Assembly (NCBI GenBank): GCA_031273285.1 | Contig: JAISSE010000068.1 | Span: 1-5,255, forward strand | DNA from: Prevotellaceae bacterium | GTDB taxonomy: Bacteria > Bacteroidota > Bacteroidia > Bacteroidales > UBA932 | Direction of reading: 5' to 3' | DNA length: 5,255 bases | Shown: in pieces, positions 1 through 5,255 of the stretch | How the letters are laid out: each line of letters begins with the position of its first letter | Numbering within the stretch: position 1 is the stretch's first letter | The notes under the pieces: model-generated | What the model was told of the DNA's origin: nothing | What the model saw: the letters and a program-made list of their open reading frames with translations, nothing else | The model's database searches: none | Translations under genes and position numbers: made by a program

Positions 1-114
1 ACTCCTAAAAACTCGATTTTTCAAGGCAGACAAGATTTTTAAACCGGAGTTTACTAATTGTAAATGAGGATTTAAAAATTGAAGTCGAACGCCGAAAAAG
101 CAGTTTTTAGGAGT
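1..114. repeat. Fold-back palindromic element A (MITE- or REP-like)
   Basis: The ends are a perfect 13-bp inverted repeat: ACTCCTAAAAACT at 1-13 and its reverse complement at 102-114. Pairing resumes inward: TTTTTC at 17-22 with GAAAAA at 94-99, ATTTTTAAA at 35-43 with TTTAAAAAT at 71-79, and TTTAC at 50-54 with GTAAA at 60-64, leaving a 5-nt loop TAATT at 55-59. The whole 114 nt is therefore one long imperfect hairpin centred near 57. No transposase is encoded. The size, terminal repeats and lack of coding content suggest a non-autonomous mobile element or an interspersed palindromic repeat. The left end coincides with the window edge, so the element may extend further left, and no target-site duplication can be tested. 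It could instead be a terminator-like or RNA structure of the preceding gene, but the length and base-paired termini make that less likely. Confidence 0.6.
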
Positions 115-184
115 TCCCTGATGAAAGAATAAATTTGGATACACAAGGAGGAGGATACTCTTCGCGGTTTGGTTTGTGCATTGA

Positions 185-304
185 GACTGTCTCGAAAGCA
201 CGCAGATTATAAGGATTTTCGCAGATAAATAAAATAAATGCCATATTACTCAAACAAAAGATTAATCCGCGTCATCCGCGTGCCGAATTATTTTTGAGAC
301 AGCC
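185..304. repeat. Fold-back palindromic element B with IS-like ends
   Basis: The left end GACTGTCTCGAAA (185-197) and the reverse complement of the right end, GGCTGTCTCAAAA (292-304), agree at 11 of 13 positions. They resemble the GGCTGTCTC-type ends of several insertion sequences (recalled, not searched). Further in, GCACGCAGAT (198-207) is the inverse of ATCCGCGTGC (274-283) with one mismatch, and CGCAGAT (220-226) is the inverse of ATCCGCG (265-271) with one mismatch. The right arm contains a 9-bp tandem pair, ATCCGCGTC and ATCCGCGTG (265-282). No protein is encoded and no target duplication is obvious at the flanks. The best reading is a roughly 120-bp MITE-like element or an interspersed palindromic repeat of the kind rich in CGCAGAT/ATCTGCG words. 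Its end sequences differ from those of element A, so it is a different family. Confidence 0.6.
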
Positions 305-323
305 TTCGGATACATCATAATTA

Positions 324-353
324 TTTCTTAGTGATAATTATTTTATATCTTTG
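324..353 (+). promoter_or_regulatory. Putative Bacteroidota-type promoter for tatA-tatC-aspS
   Basis: TATCTTTG at 346-353 matches the Bacteroidota -7 consensus TAnnTTTG exactly. The TTTC at 324-327 is one base from the -33 TTTG element, with an 18-nt spacer, inside the usual range. Transcription would start around 360, giving a leader of roughly 60 nt before the preferred tatA start at 422. This is the closest match upstream of the operon, but short A/T-rich motifs occur by chance in such DNA (other TAnnTTTG matches lie at 130-137 and 289-296), so it is a prediction only. Confidence 0.45.
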
Positions 354-421
354 CAGCCGGAAACAGCTGGTAAAATATCAGCTTATATATGTATAATTAT
401 TTAACAATTAAAAAAATACGC

Positions 422-592
422 ATGAATACAGTTTTACTTCTTAGTCCTTCCGTAATAGTGATAGTCGTTCTGGTAGTCCTTCTTTTGTTCGGAGGGAAAA
501 AAATTCCCGAACTGTTTAAAGGTATCGGTCAGGGAATTAAAGGTTTCAAGGACGAAATGAAAGATGATGACAACGACAAAATAAAAAAATAG
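422..592 (+). CDS. tatA: Twin-arginine translocase subunit TatA (TatA/E family)
   Basis: This small pore-forming component of the Tat pathway oligomerises in the inner membrane to let folded, RR-signal proteins across with TatC. The 56-residue product has a short N-terminus, one membrane helix (about residues 4-22), the family hinge FGGKKIPEL (23-31), an amphipathic helix GIGQGIKGFKDEM (34-46) and a short charged tail. An in-frame ATG at 389 would add 11 residues (MYNYLTIKKIR). I prefer 422 because TatA proteins begin a few residues before the helix. Neither start has a clear Shine-Dalgarno sequence. Two oddities: the Glu/Gln usually found at the start of the membrane helix (Gln8 in E. coli) aligns without gaps to Val11, and the tail after the amphipathic helix is only about ten residues. 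tatC follows after 11 nt, and no tatB-like gene is seen, as expected for a minimal TatAC system. Confidence 0.9.
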   Translation: MNTVLLLSPSVIVIVVLVVLLLFGGKKIPELFKGIGQGIKGFKDEMKDDDNDKIKK

Positions 593-603
593 CATTCGGA
601 AAA

Positions 604-1404
604 ATGGCAGAGCATAAACAGGCCGGAGACGCCAGGGAGATGTCGTTTTGGGACCATCTGGACGACCTCAGGAAGACTTTATTCCGCATAGCTATCGGAA
701 TTTTTGCGTGCATGATACTGGTATTTGTCAATAAATATATAGTATTTGATGTTATCATATTTGGTCCCACCAGTTCCGATTTCCTGCTGTACAGGGCATT
801 GTGTTCTCTGGGAAATTTGCTTTCGCTGCCGTCTTTGTGCATCGAACCGTTCAGCCTGCATAATCTCCAGAATATCACTATTTCGGGGCAGTTCTTTACT
901 CACGTAAGCACATCTTTCTGGTTTGGGTTCGTATTGTCGTTTCCCTGGATAATATACCAGTTATGGCTGTTTGTACGCCCCGCCCTGTACGAAAACGAGC
1001 GTTCGGCAATATCCAAAGCCTTTGCGTTTTCTTCGATACTCTTTTTTGTCGGAGTACTGGTCGGCTATTTTCTGGTATTCCCGATGACGCTCAAATTCAT
1101 GGGATTTTACGAGGTCAGCAAAAGCGTGGACAATATCTTCACACTTACCTCATATATAGATACTCTGACTATTCTGGTACTGGGGATGGGGATAGTATTC
1201 CAAATGCCGATACTGATACTGATACTTTCGCGCATAGGCGTTGTTAACAAGGCGTTTCTAAGAAAATACAGGCGGCATTCCATAGTCGTCATATTGACGC
1301 TTGCGGCAATCATAACACCCTCGCCCGACCCCACGACAATGCTTGCGGCAAGTATTCCCATTCTTTTGTTATACGAATTCAGCATTTATATTTGCAAACA
1401 ATAA
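604..1404 (+). CDS. tatC: Sec-independent protein translocase TatC
   Basis: This is the polytopic inner-membrane receptor that binds twin-arginine signal peptides and recruits TatA. The 266-residue protein starts with the cytoplasmic family motif FWDHLDDLRKTLFR (15-28), part of the signal-peptide site. It has six hydrophobic segments, at about 26-47, 102-123, 139-160, 188-209, 226-241 and 244-262. FVRPALYENE (123-132) is the conserved first cytoplasmic loop, and Glu132 matches E. coli Glu103, which contacts the signal peptide. Asp242 in TPSPDP corresponds to E. coli Asp211. Gln200 occupies the place of E. coli Glu170 in the fourth membrane segment. The first periplasmic loop (about 48-101) is longer than in E. 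coli and holds Cys67 and Cys79, as I recall for Bacteroidota TatC. The protein ends right after the last helix. It is packed between tatA and aspS in a probable operon. Confidence 0.96.
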   Translation: MAEHKQAGDAREMSFWDHLDDLRKTLFRIAIGIFACMILVFVNKYIVFDVIIFGPTSSDFLLYRALCSLGNLLSLPSLCIEPFSLHNLQNITISGQFFTHVSTSFWFGFVLSFPWIIYQLWLFVRPALYENERSAISKAFAFSSILFFVGVLVGYFLVFPMTLKFMGFYEVSKSVDNIFTLTSYIDTLTILVLGMGIVFQMPILILILSRIGVVNKAFLRKYRRHSIVVILTLAAIITPSPDPTTMLAASIPILLLYEFSIYICKQ

Positions 1405-1417
1405 TTGATTTATATTT

Positions 1418-3169
1418 ATGTACAGAACACATAATTGCGGAGAACTGCGCATATCCGACAGGGGAATCGACGTCCGGCTTGCCGGCTGGGTGCAGCGTGT
1501 ACGCAAACTTGGCGGGATGACATTTATCGACCTGAGAGACAGATACGGTATCACTCAGCTGGTTCTCGACGAAAAAGCTCGGGGGCAGGTGGCTTCGACC
1601 GTCGCTTCCATAGGCAGAGAGTTTGTGATTCAGGCAAGTGGAACGGTTATCGAACGCGCTTCAAAAAATCCCAAACTGCCTACCGGCGATGTGGAAATTC
1701 TTCTTCGGGAGATAAAAATACTGAATGCCTCGGAATTGCCGCCTTTCACGATTGAGGACGATACCGACGGCGGTGATGAACTGAGGATGAAATACAGATA
1801 TTTGGACTTGCGACGCACGCCGCTCCGCAAAGCGCTGGAACTGCGCCACCGAATGGCTCACGAAGTCCGCAAATACATGGATTCGCAGCGCTTTCTCGAA
1901 ATAGAAACGCCGTATCTCATCAAATCCACTCCGGAAGGCGCCCGCGATTTTGTCGTGCCTTCGCGAATCCACCGGGGAGAGTTTTACGCCCTGCCGCAGT
2001 CGCCGCAAACGTTCAAGCAGATTCTGATGGTTGCCGGTTACGACCGTTATTTTCAGATTGTAAGATGTTTTCGCGACGAAGATCTGAGAGCCGACCGTCA
2101 GCCGGAATTTACCCAGATAGACTGCGAAATGTCGTTTGTCGAACGGGAAGACATCCTGCAAACATTTGAAGGATTGGCAAAACATCTTTTCAAAAACATA
2201 CTCGGCATCGAGTTTGGCGGCGATTTTCCGCGCATGAGCTACAGCGACGCCATGGATTACTATGGCTGCGACAAACCCGACATCCGGTTCGACATGAAGA
2301 TAACCGACGCCGAATCGCTGAAAGGCAAAGGTTTTGCGGTGTTCGACAATGCCGAATATGTCGGCGCCATCTGTGCGGAAGGATGTGCGGAATACAGCCG
2401 CAAACAAATCGACGAACTTACGGAATGGGTAAAACGTCCGCAGACAGGCGCTAAGGGGCTGGTATATATCCGGCTGTCCGACAGCGGAATAAAGTCGAGT
2501 ATCGACAGGTTTTATACTCCCGAAGAATTACAGGCTTTTGCCGACAGGGCGGGAGCGAAAAAAGGCGACCTCATACTGATACTTGCCGGAGCGAAAAAAA
2601 TCACTCTTTCAGGGCTTTCGGCACTGAGACTCGAAATGGGAAACCGTCTCGGACTTAGAAACGATAAGGTTTTCAAACCGCTGTGGGTCGTCGATTTCCC
2701 GCTGTTCGAACATGATGAGGAAACCAATCGCTATTACGCAATGCATCATCCTTTTACATCGCCTGTTCCGGAGGACATGTCCCGGTTGGAGAGCAATCCT
2801 GACGAAGTGAGAGCCAACGCCTACGACTTTGTAGTCAATGGAGTGGAAATCGGCGGCGGTTCCATCCGCATACACGATTCGCAGATTCAGCGCACGATGT
2901 TCAAGGTTTTGGGATTTGCTCCCGAAGAAGCGGAAAGGCAGTTCGGCTTCATAATCAACGCATTCAAATACGGCGCTCCGCCACACGGCGGAATTGCTTT
3001 CGGATTCGACCGGTGGTGCGCCATTTTCGGCGGTTCCGATTCGATACGCGACTATATCGCTTTCCCGAAAAATAACGCCGGAAAAGATGTAATGATTGAT
3101 TCTCCGTCGACTATAAGTGATGAACAATTGGACGAACTGGGCATAAAGCCGACGGAAAAGAAAGTTTAA
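1418..3169 (+). CDS. aspS: Aspartate--tRNA ligase (AspRS), bacterial type
   Basis: This cytoplasmic class II aminoacyl-tRNA synthetase attaches aspartate to tRNA-Asp in an ATP-dependent reaction. The 583 residues match the usual bacterial length of about 580-590. An OB-fold anticodon-binding domain occupies about 1-105 ([19 protein letters not shown], 23-41). The catalytic core follows, with the QSPQTFKQ substrate loop (194-201), motif 2 [16 protein letters not shown] (218-233) and motif 3 GGIAFGFDR (524-532, Arg532). The bacterial GAD-type insertion lies between motifs 2 and 3, and the C-terminal [11 protein letters not shown] (547-557) is characteristic of bacterial AspRS. Leu31 and Lys83 match the residues of the discriminating E. 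coli enzyme rather than the His/Gly of the non-discriminating Pseudomonas enzyme, so it probably charges only tRNA-Asp (inference). It starts 13 nt after tatC and lacks an obvious ribosome-binding site. No frameshift or truncation is seen. Confidence 0.97.
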   Translation: MYRTHNCGELRISDRGIDVRLAGWVQRVRKLGGMTFIDLRDRYGITQLVLDEKARGQVASTVASIGREFVIQASGTVIERASKNPKLPTGDVEILLREIKILNASELPPFTIEDDTDGGDELRMKYRYLDLRRTPLRKALELRHRMAHEVRKYMDSQRFLEIETPYLIKSTPEGARDFVVPSRIHRGEFYALPQSPQTFKQILMVAGYDRYFQIVRCFRDEDLRADRQPEFTQIDCEMSFVEREDILQTFEGLAKHLFKNILGIEFGGDFPRMSYSDAMDYYGCDKPDIRFDMKITDAESLKGKGFAVFDNAEYVGAICAEGCAEYSRKQIDELTEWVKRPQTGAKGLVYIRLSDSGIKSSIDRFYTPEELQAFADRAGAKKGDLILILAGAKKITLSGLSALRLEMGNRLGLRNDKVFKPLWVVDFPLFEHDEETNRYYAMHHPFTSPVPEDMSRLESNPDEVRANAYDFVVNGVEIGGGSIRIHDSQIQRTMFKVLGFAPEEAERQFGFIINAFKYGAPPHGGIAFGFDRWCAIFGGSDSIRDYIAFPKNNAGKDVMIDSPSTISDEQLDELGIKPTEKKV

Positions 3170-3188
3170 CAACTCAACATCGGCACAA

Positions 3189-3827
3189 ATGAATCGACAA
3201 ACTCGCGGGTTCAGGATTTTTCTCGACAAACGGCTCTTTACCGTTTCGAACGATGAAAAAAAATGCTTCAGGTCGGTCAACGGAATGGGGACAAGAATAG
3301 ACAAACCTGAAGACGTGAACGATTTGTTCGATTTTTTCGAACAGTCGTCCGTTCCTGAGTTTTATGTATATACCGAGTCTCCGGAATCCGTATTCGACTG
3401 TTTGAAAGCAAATAACAGATATATTCGCGCTGCCGGAGGAGTGGTTCGCAACAGTAACAGCGATATTCTCCTGATACGCCGCCTGGGCTACTGGGATTTG
3501 CCGAAAGGCAAAATAGAAGAAAACGAAACGGATACGTCCGCTGCCCGCAGGGAAATAGAAGAAGAATGCGGAATTTCGGGTATCGAAATAACGGAGAAAA
3601 TAGCGGATACTTATCACGTTTACAGAGATAAAGACAACAGACGGGTAATCAAACATACCGTCTGGTTCGACGCCGCTTATTCCGGAAATCAGGTACTTCG
3701 TCCGCAAAGTGAAGAGGATATTAGCGAGGCTGTGTGGACACCGGAAAAGGATATTGCTCAATATGTTCCTGAAATGTATGCCTCATTGAAAGATGTAATA
3801 GATGCAACCATTCGTAACAGGGCTTGA
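3189..3827 (+). CDS. Nudix hydrolase with N-terminal extension, substrate unknown
   Basis: Nudix enzymes hydrolyse a nucleoside diphosphate linked to another group, using divalent metal. The 212-residue product carries a complete Nudix box, GX5EX7REUXEEXGU, at 107-129: Gly107, Glu113, Arg121-Glu122, Glu125-Glu126 (metal-binding glutamates), Gly128 and Ile129. The Nudix fold begins near 79 (YIRAAGGVV, then DILLIRR) and WDLPKGK (102-108) leads into the box. Residues 1-78 are an additional segment of unrecognised function, rich in charged and aromatic residues and without a signal peptide or membrane helix, so the protein is likely cytoplasmic. The box alone does not identify the substrate: mRNA cap, dinucleoside polyphosphate, ADP-ribose or oxidised nucleotides are all possible. 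It starts 19 nt after aspS, and its last 26 nt overlap tsaE in another frame, which fits co-translation. I assign no gene symbol. Confidence 0.92.
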   Translation: MNRQTRGFRIFLDKRLFTVSNDEKKCFRSVNGMGTRIDKPEDVNDLFDFFEQSSVPEFYVYTESPESVFDCLKANNRYIRAAGGVVRNSNSDILLIRRLGYWDLPKGKIEENETDTSAARREIEEECGISGIEITEKIADTYHVYRDKDNRRVIKHTVWFDAAYSGNQVLRPQSEEDISEAVWTPEKDIAQYVPEMYASLKDVIDATIRNRA

Positions 3828-4218
3828 AGATATACGGGAGACCGCACAAAAGATTTGCAAACTCCTGGACGGCAGGAAAATCGTCGCCCTGTACGGAAAC
3901 ATGGGCGCCGGAAAAACAACTCTGATCAAAGCCATCTGCCGCGAAGCGGGAGTAGAGGATAGCGTTACAAGTCCCACGTTTGCTTTGGTGAACGAATACA
4001 AAACATCCGACAACAGAACAATCTGTCATTTCGACTTTTACAGGATAAACAGTATCGCCGAAGCATACGATTTCGGATACGAAGAATATTTCTACGGCGG
4101 AAATTTATGTTTCGTCGAATGGCCCGAAATGATAGAAGAATTATTGCCCGAAAATACCCTGCGCATATATATTAAGGTGCTGGACGACAACAGACGGGAA
4201 ATATCAATGTCGTTTTAA
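3802..4218 (+). CDS. tsaE: tRNA N6-threonylcarbamoyladenosine biosynthesis ATPase TsaE (YjeE)
   Basis: TsaE is the P-loop ATPase that works with TsaD and TsaB to install t6A at position 37 of ANN-decoding tRNAs. The 138 residues are near the usual family length (about 130-155). The Walker A loop is GNMGAGKTT (32-40, Lys38). It is followed by the family signature SPTFALVNEY (57-66, Thr59), the Walker-B-like HFDFYR (76-81, Asp78) and VEWPE (105-109), with the conserved Glu-Trp pair at 106-107. The start at 3802 lies inside the 3' end of the Nudix gene. The next in-frame ATG at 3901 falls within the Walker A loop and would destroy it, so the overlapping start is well supported. The overlap (26 nt, different frame) suggests translational coupling. 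No hairpin terminator is visible after the stop. TsaB, TsaC and TsaD are not encoded in this window. Confidence 0.95.
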   Translation: MQPFVTGLEDIRETAQKICKLLDGRKIVALYGNMGAGKTTLIKAICREAGVEDSVTSPTFALVNEYKTSDNRTICHFDFYRINSIAEAYDFGYEEYFYGGNLCFVEWPEMIEELLPENTLRIYIKVLDDNRREISMSF

Positions 4219-4253
4219 AAATCGAAAATAATTACGAAATCGAAAAATAATTA
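4219..4253. repeat. Two-copy A/T-rich direct repeat between tsaE and ahcY
   Basis: The word AAATCGAAAATAATTA at 4219-4234 recurs as AAATCGAAAAATAATTA at 4237-4253, one inserted A apart and with an 18-bp period. The second copy runs into the predicted -7 box of the ahcY promoter, and the first lies at or just upstream of the -33 region. Such a pair could bind a dimeric regulator or could simply be a local duplication in low-complexity DNA. Confidence 0.5.
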
Positions 4254-4262
4254 TTACTTTTG
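4232..4262 (+). promoter_or_regulatory. Putative Bacteroidota-type promoter for ahcY
   Basis: TACTTTTG at 4255-4262 matches TAnnTTTG exactly. About 18 nt upstream, TTACG (4232-4236) is a weak -33 element. Transcription would begin near 4269, leaving a leader of under 20 nt before the ATG at 4287, too short for a riboswitch. The 68-nt gap, much larger than any other in the gene cluster, supports independent transcription of ahcY. Confidence 0.55.
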
Positions 4263-4286
4263 TCGCCAAAATAAATATTTTATCTG

Positions 4287-5255
4287 ATGATTATAGACAA
4301 AAATTTAAACTGCAAAGTAAAGGACATTACGCTTGCCGACTGGGGGCGAAAGGAAATAGAAATCGCTGAAAAAGAGATGCCCGGACTGATGAGCATACGT
4401 AAAAAATACTCCGCCGAAAAACCTTTGGCAGGAGCGCGCATAACCGGTTCGCTGCACATGACGATACAAACCGCCGTGCTGATAGAGACTTTGACCGAGC
4501 TGGGAGCCGATGTGCGATGGGCAAGCTGCAATATTTTTTCGACGCAGGACCATGCTGCCGCGGCAATTGCAAAAGCAGGAATACCGGTATTTGCGTGGAA
4601 AGGCGAAACCCTCGAAGAATACTGGTGGTGTACGGCTATGGCTCTGTCCTTTCCCGAAGGAAAAGGTCCGAACCTGATTGTCGACGACGGCGGAGACGCT
4701 ACACTCCTTATTCACAAAGGATACAAAGCCGAACAGGATGCTTCGACCTTAGACAAAACGCCGGCGAGCAAAGAGGAAGGAGTGATTCTTGATTTACTGA
4801 AAAACATTCTGGCAGGCGACAGTGGAAAATGGCGCCGCACGGTTGCCGAATGGAAGGGAGTTTCCGAAGAAACCACAACAGGAGTGCATCGTCTCTATCA
4901 GATGAAGGAACAGGGCGAACTGCTGACGCCGGCGATAAACGTAAACGATTCGGTTACAAAAAGCAAATTCGACAATCTTTACGGTTGCCGCGAATCGTTG
5001 GCTGACGGCATCAAACGGGCTACGGATGTGATGATTGCAGGCAAAGTCGTTGTCGTTTGCGGATATGGCGACGTCGGGAAAGGCTGCGCCCGTTCGATGG
5101 CTGCCTACGGAGCGCGGGTCATCGTTACCGAAATCGACCCCATCTGCGCGCTTCAGGCTGCGATGGAAGGCTTTGAGGTTAAGACTGTGGAAGATACTTT
5201 GCACGAAGGCAACATATATGTTACAACCACGGGGAACAGAGACGTTATTACGCTC
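4287..5255 (+). CDS. ahcY: Adenosylhomocysteinase (SAH hydrolase), 3' end cut by window edge
   Basis: This NAD-dependent cytoplasmic enzyme reversibly splits S-adenosylhomocysteine into adenosine and homocysteine, relieving product inhibition of methyltransferases in the methyl cycle. There are 323 codons, open to the last base; the usual length is about 430-480. Visible features, with human equivalents in brackets, are [16 protein letters not shown] (54-69; His57 = His55), [10 protein letters not shown] (85-94), DDGGD (133-137; Asp134 = Asp131), [12 protein letters not shown] (193-204; Glu195 = Glu156), [12 protein letters not shown] (223-234; Lys225, Asp229, Asn230 and Cys234 = Lys186, Asp190, Asn191 and Cys195) and the NAD loop GYGDVGKG (259-266). 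Residues 144-192 include an insertion of roughly 36 residues relative to the human enzyme, typical of many bacterial forms. The C-terminal part of the NAD domain and the tail that completes the neighbouring subunit's cofactor site lie beyond the window. The ATG has no Shine-Dalgarno sequence but is preceded by a good promoter match. Confidence 0.96.
   Translation, partial: MIIDKNLNCKVKDITLADWGRKEIEIAEKEMPGLMSIRKKYSAEKPLAGARITGSLHMTIQTAVLIETLTELGADVRWASCNIFSTQDHAAAAIAKAGIPVFAWKGETLEEYWWCTAMALSFPEGKGPNLIVDDGGDATLLIHKGYKAEQDASTLDKTPASKEEGVILDLLKNILAGDSGKWRRTVAEWKGVSEETTTGVHRLYQMKEQGELLTPAINVNDSVTKSKFDNLYGCRESLADGIKRATDVMIAGKVVVVCGYGDVGKGCARSMAAYGARVIVTEIDPICALQAAMEGFEVKTVEDTLHEGNIYVTTTGNRDVITL

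Larger units (their letters stand above)
1..421. other. Gene-free leader region upstream of the tat operon
   Basis: No reading frame here has a plausible start plus protein-like composition. The stretch holds two separate imperfect palindromes (1-114 and 185-304), a 70-nt spacer between them with nothing recognisable, and a promoter-like site near 324-353 followed by the A/T-rich leader of tatA. The composition is visibly more A/T-rich than the genes downstream. The end of the preceding gene is not visible, so the true size of the intergenic region is unknown. Confidence 0.75.

Noticed and set aside
6..110. Stop-to-stop frame of about 34 codons across element A
   Set aside because: It has no start codon, and both limits fall inside the palindrome arms. 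It is better explained by the inverted repeat than by a peptide or gene remnant.
145..156. Strong Shine-Dalgarno-like AAGGAGGAGGAT
   Set aside because: No start codon at a suitable distance opens a frame of useful length, and the organism does not appear to rely on such sites.
389..421. Upstream ATG that would lengthen TatA by 11 residues
   Set aside because: The added residues MYNYLTIKKIR put positive charge before the helix, unlike the short TatA N-terminus. The ATG at 422 fits the family better, though 389 is not excluded.
1661..2407. Long minus-strand open frame (248 codons) opposite aspS
   Set aside because: It lies wholly antisense to a conserved aspS. Its composition is that of a shadow frame with no recognisable domain, and no promoter or neighbour supports it.
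2609..3304. Minus-strand open frame (231 codons) opposite the end of aspS and the start of the Nudix gene
   Set aside because: It crosses two well-supported genes on the other strand and shows no domain-like pattern.
3174..3761. Minus-strand open frame (195 codons) opposite the Nudix gene
   Set aside because: It is a shadow of a gene with an intact Nudix box and has no independent evidence.
4219..4250. Intrinsic terminator after tsaE
   Set aside because: No GC-rich hairpin followed by a T run is present, so the end of the operon transcript cannot be placed from sequence.
4219..4286. Possible SAH or SAM riboswitch ahead of ahcY
   Set aside because: The spacer is A/T-rich without paired GC stems, and the predicted leader is under 20 nt, too short for any such aptamer.
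4794..5204. Minus-strand open frame (136 codons) opposite ahcY
   Set aside because: It is antisense to the NAD-binding and catalytic core of ahcY, a shadow frame without its own support.

Overview
The window looks like chromosomal DNA from a Bacteroidota (Bacteroidales-like) bacterium. Three things point there. The start codons lack clear Shine-Dalgarno sequences and sit behind A/T-rich leaders. Two intergenic sites match the Bacteroidota -7 promoter consensus TAnnTTTG. TatC (long first periplasmic loop with two Cys) and AspRS read like members of that phylum. This assignment comes from recalled family features, not from a search.

Layout: positions 1-421 hold no gene. They contain two consecutive imperfect palindromes that look like small non-coding mobile or interspersed repeats (1-114 and 185-304), then a probable promoter (about 324-353). 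Five plus-strand genes follow with gaps of 11, 13 and 19 nt and then a 26-nt overlap, so they probably form one operon: tatA (422-592), tatC (604-1404), aspS (1418-3169), a Nudix hydrolase (3189-3827) and tsaE (3802-4218). A 68-nt A/T-rich spacer carries a two-copy 18-bp-period repeat and a second TAnnTTTG promoter. It precedes ahcY (4287 to the window end), which is cut by the window edge after 323 codons.

Roles: TatA and TatC make a minimal twin-arginine export system for folded proteins. AspRS charges tRNA-Asp, and TsaE is the ATPase of the t6A tRNA-modification machinery, so two of the five genes serve tRNA function. The Nudix protein is a nucleoside-diphosphate-linked pyrophosphohydrolase of unknown substrate. 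AhcY removes S-adenosylhomocysteine and appears to be transcribed separately. The coding part is mostly housekeeping. The least explained DNA is the pair of palindromic elements upstream of the tat operon. The oddest protein feature is the absence of the usual polar residue in the TatA membrane helix. I found no CRISPR array, tRNA, rRNA, transposase or defence system.
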